A stretch of DNA of 64,000 nucleotides from assembly GCA_900637705.1 (NCBI GenBank), contig LR134390.1, positions 434,001 to 498,000 of the forward strand, written 5' to 3'. Made by a program: the position numbers and the translations under genes. A model generated the notes under the pieces. It made no database searches and was not told the DNA's origin. It was given only the letters and a program-made list of their open reading frames with translations. Below, one piece after another: positions 1 through 9,278 of this stretch. The DNA is from Fusobacterium varium (GTDB lineage: Bacteria > Fusobacteriota > Fusobacteriia > Fusobacteriales > Fusobacteriaceae). Within the stretch, counting starts at the first letter, position 1. Each line of letters starts with the position of its first letter.

Positions 1-697
1 ATTTCATCATATTTTTTAAATAACTTGTGGTTATGTTTTTCACAAGTATCAGTATCTAAATATATAGAAGTAATTATATGATGTTCTTTTCTACCTTTTT
101 TTCCAGTGATAGCCCAATTAGACTTATCAATTGGAGGGAAAGTAATATCTCTAATTTCTACTCCTTCCATCATTTGAGCTATAGTTCCATCTAATAGCAA
201 CATTACAGGATTTCTATATTTATCAGCCATATAAAAAGCTTTTTGTGTCAAGTCAGAAAGTTCTTGAAGATTATAAGGTGCATATACTATAACACGATAA
301 TCTCCATTTCCACCACCTCTTGTAGCTTGAAAATAATCTGACTGTGCAGGTTGTATACTTCCTAAGCCAGGACCTCCTCGACTTACACTTCCAATAACAC
401 AAGGAAGTTCAGCACCACAGCAGTATGCAATTCCTTCCTGTTTTAAAGCTATTCCAGGAGAAGAGGAGGAAGTCATACATCTTACTCCAGTAGAGGCAGA
501 ACCATATACCATATTAATTGCTGCTACTTCAGATTCTGCTTGAACAAAAGTCCCACCTTCTATTTTTGGAAGTTCTTTTGACATATACTCAGGAATTTCA
601 TTTTGAGGAGTTATAGGATAACCAAAAAAATGTAAACATCCAGCTTTAATAGCAGAAGCTCCTAAAACTTCAGATCCTTTCATCAATTTTTTTTCAT
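1..697 (-). CDS. vorB: 2-oxoacid:ferredoxin oxidoreductase alpha subunit, VorB type (partial, frameshifted at start)
   Basis: The gene runs off the left edge, and about 227 residues from its N-terminus are visible. After the start region the protein reads KGSEVLGASAIKAG, then FFGYPITPQNEIPEY, QAESEVAAINMVYGSASTG and TSSSSPGIALKQEG, which is typical of the pyrimidine-binding alpha chain of 3-methyl-2-oxobutanoate (VorB) and related ferredoxin oxidoreductases. These oxidatively decarboxylate a 2-oxoacid to acyl-CoA in the cytoplasm. In the sequence as given translation can begin at the ATG at 683, but that site has no ribosome-binding site. Adding one A to the 8-base run at 687-694 joins an ATG at 697 (GGACGG upstream) to the frame. 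The beta and gamma chains should lie beyond the edge. It follows the ferredoxin gene in one operon. Confidence 0.85.
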
Positions 698-724
698 TTC
701 ACACCGTCCTTTTATGTAAGTATT

Positions 725-966
725 TTATAGTTTTTTAATGGTTATGACTGAGTCAGGACACATTAAAGCACAGCTTTTACAACCAATACATTTATTTTTT
801 GATCTTCATACACAGGATGATATCCTTTAGAATTAACTACATTTTCATTAAGTTTCAGTATTTTTAAAGGACATACTTCAACACATAAACCACAGCCTTT
901 GCAAATATCAATTTTAAAGTTAAGGTCAATTTTAGTCATAATTTTTTTATGATATTTAAATATCAT
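725..966 (-). CDS. 2x[4Fe-4S] ferredoxin of the Vor-type complex (frameshifted)
   Basis: The first cluster motif, CKGCGLCVEVCP, is read directly. The frame then breaks in the 6-base T run (plus strand) at 795-800. Restoring one base gives a second motif, KCIGCKSCALMCP, and a stop at 725-727. The product would be a small dicluster ferredoxin that accepts electrons from the adjacent VorB-type oxidoreductase. The start is uncertain. AGGAGG lies only 2 bases before the ATG at 966, while the ATG at 939 gives the more usual beginning (MTKIDLNF) but sits about 27 bases from that site. Confidence 0.85.
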
Positions 967-1014
967 AACCTCCTTATATAAATTTAGATTGATAAAGGTA
1001 ATCTATAACCCATT

Positions 1015-1689
1015 TTATTTCATCCAATTTTTTCTGTTAAAAAGTTCATCTATATAAAATATATTTTCACTTTTTAATTTCTTTTGAACATTTTTATTTT
1101 TTTGTAAAAGTACAGTATAAATAAGAGGTATATTTAATTTATAACTTACATTAAGAATAATTTTTTCTGCTGTTATAAGATCTTCTTCGGTTGAATATTC
1201 TAAGAGATTTGAGTTATTAATAATACCTGTTATTTTAAAGCCAGAAAAATTTTCATATTCTTTGATTAAATGAATAATTTTTTCTTCACTATCAGTTTCT
1301 TCTCTGTATATATTACAAATTAACCACATATCATATGTAAAACTTTTATCTTTTAATGCTGTTAAAAGTTTTAAACCATTGATACTTCCAGCAAGGTCTA
1401 TAATAATATTCTCTTTTTTTTCAGTTAAAAGAGATTCAAAGCCATAGCTTATTGCTGGAAGATCAATTCCATTATAATCAAAATTTGAAGAACCCCAGAT
1501 TTTTATTCCTAATTTTTCTAACATTTCTCTGTTTTCCCGTGAACGATAATAAACATTTATTACATCTAAATCAACTAAATTTATTTTTTCTTTCTGTTTT
1601 GCTAAAAAAAGAGAATATTGAATAGAAAATTCAGTTTTTCCACTTCCCGTATTTCCAGTTAAAATTAAAACTTTATTATGTTTTTTCAT
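1015..1689 (-). CDS. P-loop NTPase in the Vor/CoA-transferase operon
   Basis: This is a 224-aa cytoplasmic protein with a clear Walker A motif at residues 12-19 (GNTGSGKT) and an internal DLAGS that could be the Walker B or switch region. The fold looks like the MinD/CobQ (SIMIBI) class. No substrate-binding or membrane segment is visible. It sits between the HMG-CoA-lyase-like gene and the ferredoxin/VorB genes on the same strand with short gaps, so it is probably co-transcribed. A role in cofactor loading or in assembling the oxidoreductase is only a guess. I do not recognise the family more closely than this. Confidence 0.6.
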   Translation of the reverse strand: MKKHNKVLILTGNTGSGKTEFSIQYSLFLAKQKEKINLVDLDVINVYYRSRENREMLEKLGIKIWGSSNFDYNGIDLPAISYGFESLLTEKKENIIIDLAGSINGLKLLTALKDKSFTYDMWLICNIYREETDSEEKIIHLIKEYENFSGFKITGIINNSNLLEYSTEEDLITAEKIILNVSYKLNIPLIYTVLLQKNKNVQKKLKSENIFYIDELFNRKNWMK

Positions 1690-1717
1690 AAAATATTCTC
1701 CTTTTTTTAGTAATTAT

Positions 1718-2628
1718 TTATAAAGAACATTTTGATTTGTGAACTGAATACATATGGCTATTATTAAGATTTACATCAACATATTGGTCAATTAAATCTA
1801 ATGTATGATATAATTTTTCAAGATGTATGTTATGATTTATTCCCATTCCATTTAACATATTAACAAAATCTTCAGTAGCAACATTTCCTGCTGCTCCAGG
1901 AGCAAAGGGACATCCTCCTAAGCCACCAATAGAAGTTTCAAAAATAGAATATCCTAATTGCAGTGCAACAAGCATATTTGCTAATCCCATTCCACGAGTA
2001 TCATGAATATGTAAAATAATATTTTCAGTTCCTACTTGTTCTTTTACTTGTTTTAATATCTTTTCAACTAATACAGGGTTACCTAGTCCAACAGTATCAG
2101 CAAGCATTATTTCTTTGACCCCTATTTTTTTTGCTTTTTCTATAAGTTCAGAAACTCTTTCAGGTTTTATTTCTTCACCAAAAGGGCAACCAAATACTGT
2201 GGCGAGGTCTAAACGAAATTTCATATTAGGATATTTATATACCATTTCTTCTAATTCCTTAAAACTTTCTTCTACAGTGCGATTTACATTTGCTTTGTTA
2301 TGAGCTTCACTTACAGAAATAACTACAGAAATAACTTCAGCACCAGAGGAAATAGCATTTTCTATACCTTTTTTATTTGGACAAAGAACAATAACTTCAT
2401 ATTTTCTTTCATTTTTTTAACACAAGTTTCACATATTTCTTTTGAATCTACCATTTGAGGAATCCATTTTGGATTTACAAATGAGGTAATTTCTATTTTA
2501 TTACATCCTGCTTCTTCTAATGAGTCTATTATTTCTAATTTATGTTTAGTTTCAATGAAAGTTTTTATATTTTGAAAGCCATCACGAGGTCCTACTTCAA
2601 CAATTTGGACTTTTTCAGGTAAATTCAT
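1718..2628 (-). CDS. Hydroxymethylglutaryl-CoA lyase-like enzyme (frameshifted)
   Basis: The N-terminal part reads VEVGPRDGFQN, the family signature that includes the catalytic Arg-Asp. The C-terminal part has DTRGMGLANMLVAL and GGLGGCPFAPGAAGNVATED, where the Cys in GGCPFAPGA is the hallmark catalytic cysteine of HMG-CoA lyase. The two halves are in different frames. Adding one base to the 7-base T run (plus strand) at 2412-2418 joins them into about 303 aa, the usual family length. The reaction in the family is HMG-CoA to acetyl-CoA plus acetoacetate. GGAGG lies just before the ATG at 2628. The gene follows a family III CoA-transferase, which could form the CoA thioester that this enzyme cleaves. 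A related hydroxyacyl-CoA substrate is possible. Confidence 0.85.
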
Positions 2629-2652
2629 TTAAGTACCTCCTATTTAGATAAA

Positions 2653-3849
2653 TTACATAACTCCTTTTTCTTGATAATTTTTTATCTCTTCTTCAGACAG
2701 GTTTAATATTTTTTTATATATTTCTTCTGTATGTTGACCAAGAAGAGGAGCACAAGTTCTTATTTTTGGCATAGTATCCATAAGTTTTATAGGATTTCCA
2801 TTTACTCTCATAGTTCCTATTATTGGGTGTTCTATAGTGACAAACATTTCTCTTTCTTCTGCAATATGTTTATCCTCAGTAATATCTTTAAGATTTAGAA
2901 TAGGAGCAGCAGGAACTCCAGCAGCGAGAATCATCTCTACAGCTTCTTTTGAAGTAACAGTTACAGACCATTTTTCAATTTCTATTTTTAAAGAAGCATG
3001 ATTCTCACATCTTAAATGATTTGTAAGAAATAGTGGATTTTCAAGCAAATCAGGTCGTTTAAGCACTTGATTACAAAGAAGAGTAAAGAGTTTTTGATTT
3101 CCACATCCTATGACAAACATTCCATCTTTTGATTTAAAAGAATCATATGGAGAAACAGCAGCATATCTATTTCCTAATAATTTAGGAATTTCATTATTTA
3201 CAAAATATCTTTGAGTTCCTGTTTCTAAAGCAGATACAACAGAATCTACAAGAGAAACATCAACTCTCTGTCCTCTTTTTATAATTTGTCTTGCATTTAA
3301 AGCTGCTAAGATTCCAATTGTCAGATTCATTCCTCCAAGTACATCTCCCATGGCATTTCCTGCTCTTGTAGGAGTACCATTTTCAGGACCTGTAATACTC
3401 ATAAGTCCACCCATAGCTTGAGCAATGATATCATAACCAGGTCTTTCATGATAAGAACCATAAAATCCAAATCCAGAAACAGCTGCATATATAATTTGAG
3501 GATTAACTTCTTTTAAAACTTCATACCCTAATCCTAATTTATCCATAACACCTGGACGATAGTTTTCAACAACAACATCTGCTTTTTTTACTAGTTCTTT
3601 AAATATGCGTTTTCCTTCATCAGACTTTAAATTAAGAGTTACACCATATTTATTTCTGTTTATATTTGCATAATACATACTTTCTCCATTTTTAAAAGGA
3701 CCCATTCCTCTTGTATCATCTCCTTTACCAGGAATTTCTATTTTTATAACTTCAGCTCCCATATCAGCCAGCATTGCAGTACAATATGGACCAGCTAAAA
3801 CACGAGTTAAATCTAAGACTGTAATATTGCTAAGTGCTCCTTTTTCCAT
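2653..3849 (-). CDS. Family III CoA-transferase (CaiB/BaiF; SUGCT/formyl-CoA transferase-like)
   Basis: This is a full-length 398-aa protein. It has the N-terminal signature VLDLTRVLAGPYCTAMLADMGAEVIKIE and the catalytic aspartate at residue 169 in GNAMGDVLGG, the position known for formyl-CoA transferase. The family moves CoA between carboxylic acids through an aspartyl-CoA intermediate. One member, SUGCT, uses succinyl-CoA with glutarate or 3-hydroxy-3-methylglutarate. Its place directly before an HMG-CoA-lyase-like gene and after a dicarboxylate-type transporter suggests it activates the imported acid. The exact acyl donor and acceptor cannot be read from the sequence. Confidence 0.9.
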   Translation of the reverse strand: MEKGALSNITVLDLTRVLAGPYCTAMLADMGAEVIKIEIPGKGDDTRGMGPFKNGESMYYANINRNKYGVTLNLKSDEGKRIFKELVKKADVVVENYRPGVMDKLGLGYEVLKEVNPQIIYAAVSGFGFYGSYHERPGYDIIAQAMGGLMSITGPENGTPTRAGNAMGDVLGGMNLTIGILAALNARQIIKRGQRVDVSLVDSVVSALETGTQRYFVNNEIPKLLGNRYAAVSPYDSFKSKDGMFVIGCGNQKLFTLLCNQVLKRPDLLENPLFLTNHLRCENHASLKIEIEKWSVTVTSKEAVEMILAAGVPAAPILNLKDITEDKHIAEEREMFVTIEHPIIGTMRVNGNPIKLMDTMPKIRTCAPLLGQHTEEIYKKILNLSEEEIKNYQEKGVM

Positions 3850-3883
3850 TTATTGTGCCTCCTAGAAATTGTTTCAAATTTAT

Positions 3884-5254
3884 TTATGCTACTCCAATCA
3901 TTATCGCTGCAAGAACCATAATAGTTGATACAGCTATAAAATATTTTAAAGAAAATTTTATATGATCTTTAAGTTCGACTCCAGCAAGACCAATTGCCAA
4001 GAATGTTGTTGGTATGCATGGAGAAATAACTACTCCTACATTTTCTCCAATAAGCATAGCAAGACCTACTTTCACAGGACTTCCACCTAATGCTTTTACT
4101 ACTTCTCCAACCACTGGCAAAAGTGAATAATAATATAAATCTGGACTTAGTATTATTCCTATTGCAGATCCTAAAGCTCCAAATACACGTCCAATTTGAG
4201 GAAGGAAAACATTAGGAAGATTATCTAAAACTACATTAGCAAGGGCAATTGTCATACCAGTTTCTTTAAAAATACCCAAGAAAATACCAGCTGCTAAAAA
4301 TGTTGCAGCAGTTCCTACAGCAGTAGGAGCATGAGCTTGAATTCTTTCATTTTGGATTTTTAATCCTTTGTAATTGATTACCAAAGCTATGGCTGTAGCA
4401 ATTAAAAACACTAGATAACTAGGTATTTTTGAATTTACTATCATAACTATAATAATTGCAGCTGTTAAAATTAGATTTAAAGGTAAAAGTTTTGGACGTT
4501 TTAAGTCAGTTATTTCTTGTGAGATAACAGGTTCCTCTGTAATTGCTTTATCAAAATAATCTGCTCCATATTCTTTTATTAATCTTTTTTTGTCTTGAAT
4601 TCCAAATAATACTCCTAATCCTATTCCAAGAAACATACCTAAAATCTCTATTGGAAGAATCATTTTCCAGAGTTCTTGAGGAGTAACAGGTATCCCAAGA
4701 TTAGTAATTGTTGTAGCAGTACGAATTATAGTTCCACCCCAAGGAACCATATTCCATGAACCTGTGACAATTCCAATAACAGTAAGCATTCCTAAAACAT
4801 TAAGTTTTAATTTCTTAAATATTGGAAGCATAGCTGGAATAGTTATTAGATAAGTAGTGGCAGTAGCACCATCTAATTGAGAAACTAAAGCAATTAATGC
4901 AGTTGTAAGATATATCATGACAGGACTTTTTCCAGCAATTTTAACAAGCCCCTTAACTATAGGATCAAACATACCAGCATCGCTCATTATTCCAAAATAA
5001 ATAATTGAAAAGATAAAAAGTGTAGCATTACTCATTGTAGTTTTTACTCCACCAGAACACCAGTTAACCATAGTATTAAATTGAGTTCCTATTGGAATAG
5101 CTTCTCCAGCTGGACCAGTAAAGGTTCCTGTTAAAATTAAAATTACAGCAGAAATGATAGGTAAACATACAAAGGCAACAATAGGTGACACTTTATTTTT
5201 TAATAATAAATACATCATTGAACATATAAGCAACAATGCTACAAAAACAACCAT
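3884..5254 (-). CDS. CitMHS-family di/tricarboxylate transporter
   Basis: This is a hydrophobic protein of 456 aa with about 11-12 membrane spans. It contains blocks typical of the CitMHS (metal-citrate:H+ symporter) family, such as FSIIYFGIMSDAGMFDPIV, SQLDGATATTYLITIPAMLP and WGGTIIRTATT. I chose the ATG at 5254 because AAGGAGG precedes it at good spacing; an ATG 33 bases upstream lacks such a site. It is the first gene of the operon, immediately behind a strong promoter and palindromic operator. The substrate is probably an organic acid fed to the CoA-transferase and lyase; citrate itself is less likely because no citrate lyase is present. Confidence 0.85.
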   Translation of the reverse strand: MVVFVALLLICSMMYLLLKNKVSPIVAFVCLPIISAVILILTGTFTGPAGEAIPIGTQFNTMVNWCSGGVKTTMSNATLFIFSIIYFGIMSDAGMFDPIVKGLVKIAGKSPVMIYLTTALIALVSQLDGATATTYLITIPAMLPIFKKLKLNVLGMLTVIGIVTGSWNMVPWGGTIIRTATTITNLGIPVTPQELWKMILPIEILGMFLGIGLGVLFGIQDKKRLIKEYGADYFDKAITEEPVISQEITDLKRPKLLPLNLILTAAIIIVMIVNSKIPSYLVFLIATAIALVINYKGLKIQNERIQAHAPTAVGTAATFLAAGIFLGIFKETGMTIALANVVLDNLPNVFLPQIGRVFGALGSAIGIILSPDLYYYSLLPVVGEVVKALGGSPVKVGLAMLIGENVGVVISPCIPTTFLAIGLAGVELKDHIKFSLKYFIAVSTIMVLAAIMIGVA

Positions 5255-5289
5255 ATGATATCCCTCCTTAAAATTTATTCCCCTCACTT

Positions 5290-5301
5290 CTTGTCGACAA
5301 G
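5290..5301. promoter_or_regulatory. Palindromic operator CTTGTCGACAAG (GntR/FadR-like)
   Basis: This is a perfect 12-base palindrome lying a few bases downstream of the -10 element of the transporter promoter. The TTGT...ACAA form is characteristic of operators for FCD-subfamily GntR regulators, so repression relieved by the transported acid or its CoA product is likely. No GntR gene is in the window. Confidence 0.6.
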
Positions 5302-5312
5302 TTTATAACAAG

Positions 5313-5342
5313 ATTATAATCATAAAAAAATAAAAAAGTCAA
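5313..5342 (-). promoter_or_regulatory. Promoter of the hydroxy-acid operon
   Basis: On the minus strand TTGACT (5337-5342) is followed after 18 bases by TATAAT (5313-5318). The palindromic operator at 5290-5301 sits just downstream, where it would block initiation. Confidence 0.65.
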
Positions 5343-5501
5343 TAAAAATTTAGAATAAAATGTATTATTAAAGTAGAAATAGTCTAAAATTCGGCTTGTA
5401 AAATAAAAAAATAATATTAAATAACATTTTTAAAAAAATAGAATGGTATATAATTATAGTATTTTTATTATTGAAAATACTATTTTATATAAAAATGAAT
5501 A

Positions 5502-5543
5502 ATAAAAAAATCGCAAATAATTATTTAAAATTACTTACGATTT
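5502..5543 (-). terminator. Terminator of comM
   Basis: Immediately at the comM stop, arms at 5508-5522 and 5529-5543 pair at 13 of 15 positions. On the minus strand the hairpin is followed by a run of seven T. Confidence 0.7.
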
Positions 5544-7056
5544 ATAAAATATAAATTTTATTTTTTCTAAAAGAAACAGCTTCCATTAAATGTTTCTTTT
5601 TTATGTCTTTAGATTCATCTAAATCAGCAATAGTTCTTGCTACTTTTAAAATTTTGTCATAGCCTCTGGCAGATATTTCCATTATTCTCATAGCATTTTT
5701 AAAATATTCCTTATCTTCATCAGATATTTTACAATACTTTTTTATCTCTTTTTGTCCTAAATTTCCATTTAAAAGATCACTATTATATCTTTTTCTTTGT
5801 ATTTTTCTAGCTTTTATTACTCTTTCTTTTATAATATTTGAGTTCTCGGCTTCAACTGAATTCATTAGTTCATCTTCTGACAGTCTTCTCATTTCGATAT
5901 GAATATCAATTCTATCCATAATGGGACCAGAAAGTTTTTTCATATATTTATTTACTTCATGTTGAGTACATGTACATGAAGCACCTTCATAATAATTTCC
6001 ACAAAAACAGGGATTGCTTGTAGCAAGAAGCTGAAATTTGCTTAAAAATTCAACTCTGTATTGAGCTCTTGTAATAGAAACCAATCCATCTTCTAAAGGT
6101 TGTCTTAAGCTTTCCAATATACTTCTGGGAAATTCTGCAAGTTCATCTAATAATAAAACACCATTAGATGCTAAACTTATTTCTCCAGGTTTTATTCTCT
6201 TTCCTCCACCTATAATTGAAGTGAGTGAACTGGTATGGTGAGGGGAACGAAAAGGTCTATGGTTAATTATTGGTTTTTTACTATTAAGTTCTCCAGCAAC
6301 ACTATATATTTTTGTAGACTCAATTATTTCTTCTTCACTCATTGAAGGGAGTATAGTTATCATTCTTTTAGCAAGCATTGATTTTCCAGAACCAGGACTT
6401 CCTATCAATATTATATTATGTCCTCCAGCAGCAGCAATTTCTAGTCCTCTTTTTCCTAATGCTTGTCCTTTTACTTCTGAAAAATCAATACTATAATCTT
6501 TTTCTTCAAGAAATGGCTTTATATTTAATGGCTTTACTTCACCTTTAGAAATAAAGTCAGCAACTTCTCTTAAAGTTGAAACAGGAACAATATTTATTCC
6601 TTTAATAAGAGAAGCTTCTTGAACATTGTCTTCAGGAATGATTACACCTTTGTAACCTTTTTCTTTTACTAAAATCATTGTGTTTATTATTCCTTTTACT
6701 CCTCTAACTTTTCCGTCTAAGGAAAGTTCTCCAAGAAAAAGATAATTATCAAGAACAGAATTTCGATCTTTGATAAACCCCATAGCAACCATAATTCCAA
6801 CAGCTATAGGGAGATCAAATTGAGCTCCTTCTTTTTTTATTCCAGCTGGGGAAAGATTTACTATTATTTTTTTAGGTTCCATTTTATAATCACTATTTTT
6901 TAAAGCAGTTCTCACTCTATCCTTACTTTCTGATATAGCAGTATCTCCTAGACCTACTATTGAAAAGAAAGGAAGCCCACTACTGATATCTATTTCTGTT
7001 TCCACTAAAAAAGGTTCTACTCCTATATAACTGGAACTTAAGACTCTTATATTCAT
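5542..7056 (-). CDS. comM: ComM/YifB family AAA+ helicase (Mg-chelatase-like)
   Basis: This is a complete 504-aa protein. It has the N-terminal ChlI/Lon-protease-like domain (about residues 1-170, VGLGDTAISESKDRVRTALKNS), then an AAA+ domain with Walker A GSPGSGKS and Walker B LLLDELAEFP, a CxC/CxCTC cysteine cluster, and a C-terminal magnesium-chelatase lid. In naturally competent bacteria ComM is a hexameric branch-migration helicase that extends recombination of incoming DNA; YifB proteins also occur in non-competent species. AAGGAG precedes the ATG. It is a single gene between the porB terminator and its own terminator. Confidence 0.93.
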   Translation of the reverse strand: MNIRVLSSSYIGVEPFLVETEIDISSGLPFFSIVGLGDTAISESKDRVRTALKNSDYKMEPKKIIVNLSPAGIKKEGAQFDLPIAVGIMVAMGFIKDRNSVLDNYLFLGELSLDGKVRGVKGIINTMILVKEKGYKGVIIPEDNVQEASLIKGINIVPVSTLREVADFISKGEVKPLNIKPFLEEKDYSIDFSEVKGQALGKRGLEIAAAGGHNIILIGSPGSGKSMLAKRMITILPSMSEEEIIESTKIYSVAGELNSKKPIINHRPFRSPHHTSSLTSIIGGGKRIKPGEISLASNGVLLLDELAEFPRSILESLRQPLEDGLVSITRAQYRVEFLSKFQLLATSNPCFCGNYYEGASCTCTQHEVNKYMKKLSGPIMDRIDIHIEMRRLSEDELMNSVEAENSNIIKERVIKARKIQRKRYNSDLLNGNLGQKEIKKYCKISDEDKEYFKNAMRIMEISARGYDKILKVARTIADLDESKDIKKKHLMEAVSFRKNKIYIL

Positions 7057-7090
7057 AATTTAAGGTGCTCCTTTAATAATTTTTTGGCAC

Positions 7091-7120
7091 AAAAAATGAG
7101 TGGAACCTTAGGTCCCACTC
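7091..7120 (-). terminator. Terminator of the porCDAB operon
   Basis: Arms GAGTGGAACC and GGTCCCACTC (7098-7107, 7111-7120) form a 10-base stem with one mismatch and a 3-base loop. On the minus strand it is followed by a T-rich stretch, directly after porB. Confidence 0.75.
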
Positions 7121-7132
7121 TCACATGTATGG

Positions 7133-8071
7133 TTAAATTTCTTCTCCACATCTTTTAAGAAGTCTTTCCCATTTTAAATCCACATCTTTTTGAATTCTAT
7201 CTATGATGTGTCTGTTTTCTGGTTTAAATAGATGTTTAAATCTTCCCTGCTTTTTCAAAAATTCCTCTACTGGTAATTTTACTTTTGGTCTATAACTTAA
7301 TTTCCATTCTCCATTTATTACTTCAAATAGTGGCCAATAGCAAGTTTCTACTGCTAATTTACACATTTCCATCAAGTCTTCTCCCTCATATCTCCATCCT
7401 CTTGGGCATGGGGCTAATATATTTAGGAATGCTGCTCCTTCTGTATAGATTGCTTTTTCTGCTTTCTCATGAAGGTCTTTAAAGTTCCCCATAAATGTTG
7501 TCTGAGCTACATATGGTACATTGTGAGCTGATATTACATCTGTAAGATCTTTTCTTCCTTGTGGCTTTCCTGCGCTTTCTTTTCCTATTGGTGTTGTTGT
7601 TGTATCTGCTCCTATAGGTGTCGCTGATGATCTTTGAATTCCTGTATTCATGTATGCTTCATTATCATAACATACATACACCATATCATGTCCTCTTTCC
7701 ATTGCTCCTGAAAGTGATTGGAATCCTATATCATAAGTTCCTCCATCTCCTCCAAAAGCTATGAATTTATATGACTCATCTATTTTTCCTTTTTTCTTTA
7801 ATACCTTATATGCAGTTTGTGCTCCACTTATTGTTGCTGCTGCATTTTCAAATGCTGAGTGAATAAATGAATCTTTCCATGCTGTATATGGATATAGGAA
7901 AGTTGATACTTCAAGACAGCTTGTTGCACTACATATTACTGCTTCATCTTCCTCTTTTAATGCTCTTAATACTCCTCTTACTGCTACTGGCGCTCCACAC
8001 CCTGCACACATTCTGTGTCCTCCAGTAAGTCTTTCAGGTTTTTCCATTTCTTTTTTGAAATTATATGCCAT
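7133..8071 (-). CDS. porB: Pyruvate:ferredoxin oxidoreductase beta subunit
   Basis: This 312-aa protein is the thiamine diphosphate-binding chain. It contains CAGCGAPVAVRGVL near the N-terminus and the TPP/Mg motif GGDGGTYDIGFQSLSGAMERG ending in CYDNEAYMNTGIQ. With PorA, PorC and PorD it catalyses pyruvate + CoA + oxidised ferredoxin to acetyl-CoA + CO2 + reduced ferredoxin in the cytoplasm, the main energy step of amino-acid and sugar fermentation. It is the last gene of porCDAB, 12 bases after porA. A related 2-oxoacid substrate cannot be ruled out from sequence alone. Confidence 0.9.
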   Translation of the reverse strand: MAYNFKKEMEKPERLTGGHRMCAGCGAPVAVRGVLRALKEEDEAVICSATSCLEVSTFLYPYTAWKDSFIHSAFENAAATISGAQTAYKVLKKKGKIDESYKFIAFGGDGGTYDIGFQSLSGAMERGHDMVYVCYDNEAYMNTGIQRSSATPIGADTTTTPIGKESAGKPQGRKDLTDVISAHNVPYVAQTTFMGNFKDLHEKAEKAIYTEGAAFLNILAPCPRGWRYEGEDLMEMCKLAVETCYWPLFEVINGEWKLSYRPKVKLPVEEFLKKQGRFKHLFKPENRHIIDRIQKDVDLKWERLLKRCGEEI

Positions 8072-8083
8072 ATTCCTTTCCTC

Positions 8084-9262
8084 CTACTCTCTTACACCAA
8101 AATGTCTATATGTATCTTTAACTTCCTGATCTTTTTCTGCCAATAGAGTATTAAATATCTCTTTTATATGATTTACAGTTATATCTCTTCCTCCAAGTCC
8201 ATATACATAGTTGATCATTTTTGGTCTTGGACTGCAGTCATAAAGGGCTGATCTTACCTCTGCAAACACTGGTCCTCCAGCTGCTGAGAATCCTTCACAT
8301 TTATCCATTACTGCTACCATTTTGACATTTTTAAGCGCCTGTGCTATTTCTTCCATTGGGAATGGTCTGAATACTCTGATTTTTAGAAGTCCTACTTTTT
8401 TACCTTCTTTTCTCAATTCTTCTATTGCTGCTTTAGCTGTTCCAGCAGTTGAGTTGATAACTACTATTGCAACTTCTGCATCATCAAGTCTATATTCTTC
8501 AAATAATCCATATTTTCTTCCAGTAAGTTTTTCATATTCTGCTGCTACTTCAAGAATTACTTTTTTAGCATTCATCATAGCATGAGCTTGATTTACTTTA
8601 TGCTCCATATAGTAAGAAACTATATCATAAGGTCCTACTGCTGTAGGTCTTTTAGCATTTAAAAGATAATCTTCTGGTTTATACTCTCCAACAAATGCTT
8701 TAGCTTTGTCATCTTCTAATAGTTCTATATTTTCTACAGCATGGCTTGTTATAAATCCATCTTGACATACCATTACTGGAAGCTGAACATCTGGGTGCTC
8801 TCCTATTCTGTTAGCTTGAAGCATATTATCATAAGCTTCCTGATTTGTTTCGCTATATAGTTGAATCCAACCAGTATCTCTTGCTCCCATAGAGTCACTA
8901 TGATCTGCATTGATATTAATAGGTCCTGTAAGAGCTCTGTTTACACATGCTAAAGTTACAGGAAGTCTTGCAGAAGCTACAACATAAAGCATTTCCCACA
9001 TCAATGCAAGTCCACATGATGAAGTAGCTGTCATAGTTCTCGCTCCAGCTGCCTGTGATCCCATTGCTGCTGACATAGCGCTGTGTTCTGATTCTACTGG
9101 AATAAATTCACTATCTACTGATCCATCTGCAACATATTGAGAGAAATATTGTGGTATCTCTGTTGATGGAGTGATTGGAAAAGCAGGTACTACATCTGGA
9201 TTTATTTGTCTCATTGCTATTGCAACAGCTTCATTTCCTGACATTCTTTCTCTTATACTCAT
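8084..9262 (-). CDS. porA: Pyruvate:ferredoxin oxidoreductase alpha subunit
   Basis: This is a complete 392-aa alpha chain with GNEAVAIAMRQINPDVVPAFPITPSTEIPQ, SEHSAMSAAMGSQAAGART and TATSSCGLALMWEM, typical of archaeal-type four-subunit pyruvate oxidoreductases. The C-terminal domain (GLLKIRVFRPFPMEEIAQAL) is the transketolase-like domain II. It lies between porD (16 bases) and porB (12 bases), so the four chains are co-expressed. It is clearly longer than, and different from, the VorB chain at the left edge, so the genome holds at least two 2-oxoacid oxidoreductases. Confidence 0.92.
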   Translation of the reverse strand: MSIRERMSGNEAVAIAMRQINPDVVPAFPITPSTEIPQYFSQYVADGSVDSEFIPVESEHSAMSAAMGSQAAGARTMTATSSCGLALMWEMLYVVASARLPVTLACVNRALTGPININADHSDSMGARDTGWIQLYSETNQEAYDNMLQANRIGEHPDVQLPVMVCQDGFITSHAVENIELLEDDKAKAFVGEYKPEDYLLNAKRPTAVGPYDIVSYYMEHKVNQAHAMMNAKKVILEVAAEYEKLTGRKYGLFEEYRLDDAEVAIVVINSTAGTAKAAIEELRKEGKKVGLLKIRVFRPFPMEEIAQALKNVKMVAVMDKCEGFSAAGGPVFAEVRSALYDCSPRPKMINYVYGLGGRDITVNHIKEIFNTLLAEKDQEVKDTYRHFGVRE

Positions 9263-9278
9263 TAATTCTACCTCCGAA

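Noticed and set aside
687-694. Phase variation by poly-A slippage at vorB
   Set aside because: The run could in principle switch expression, but runs of the same kind are broken in essential genes throughout the window, so error is the simpler reading.
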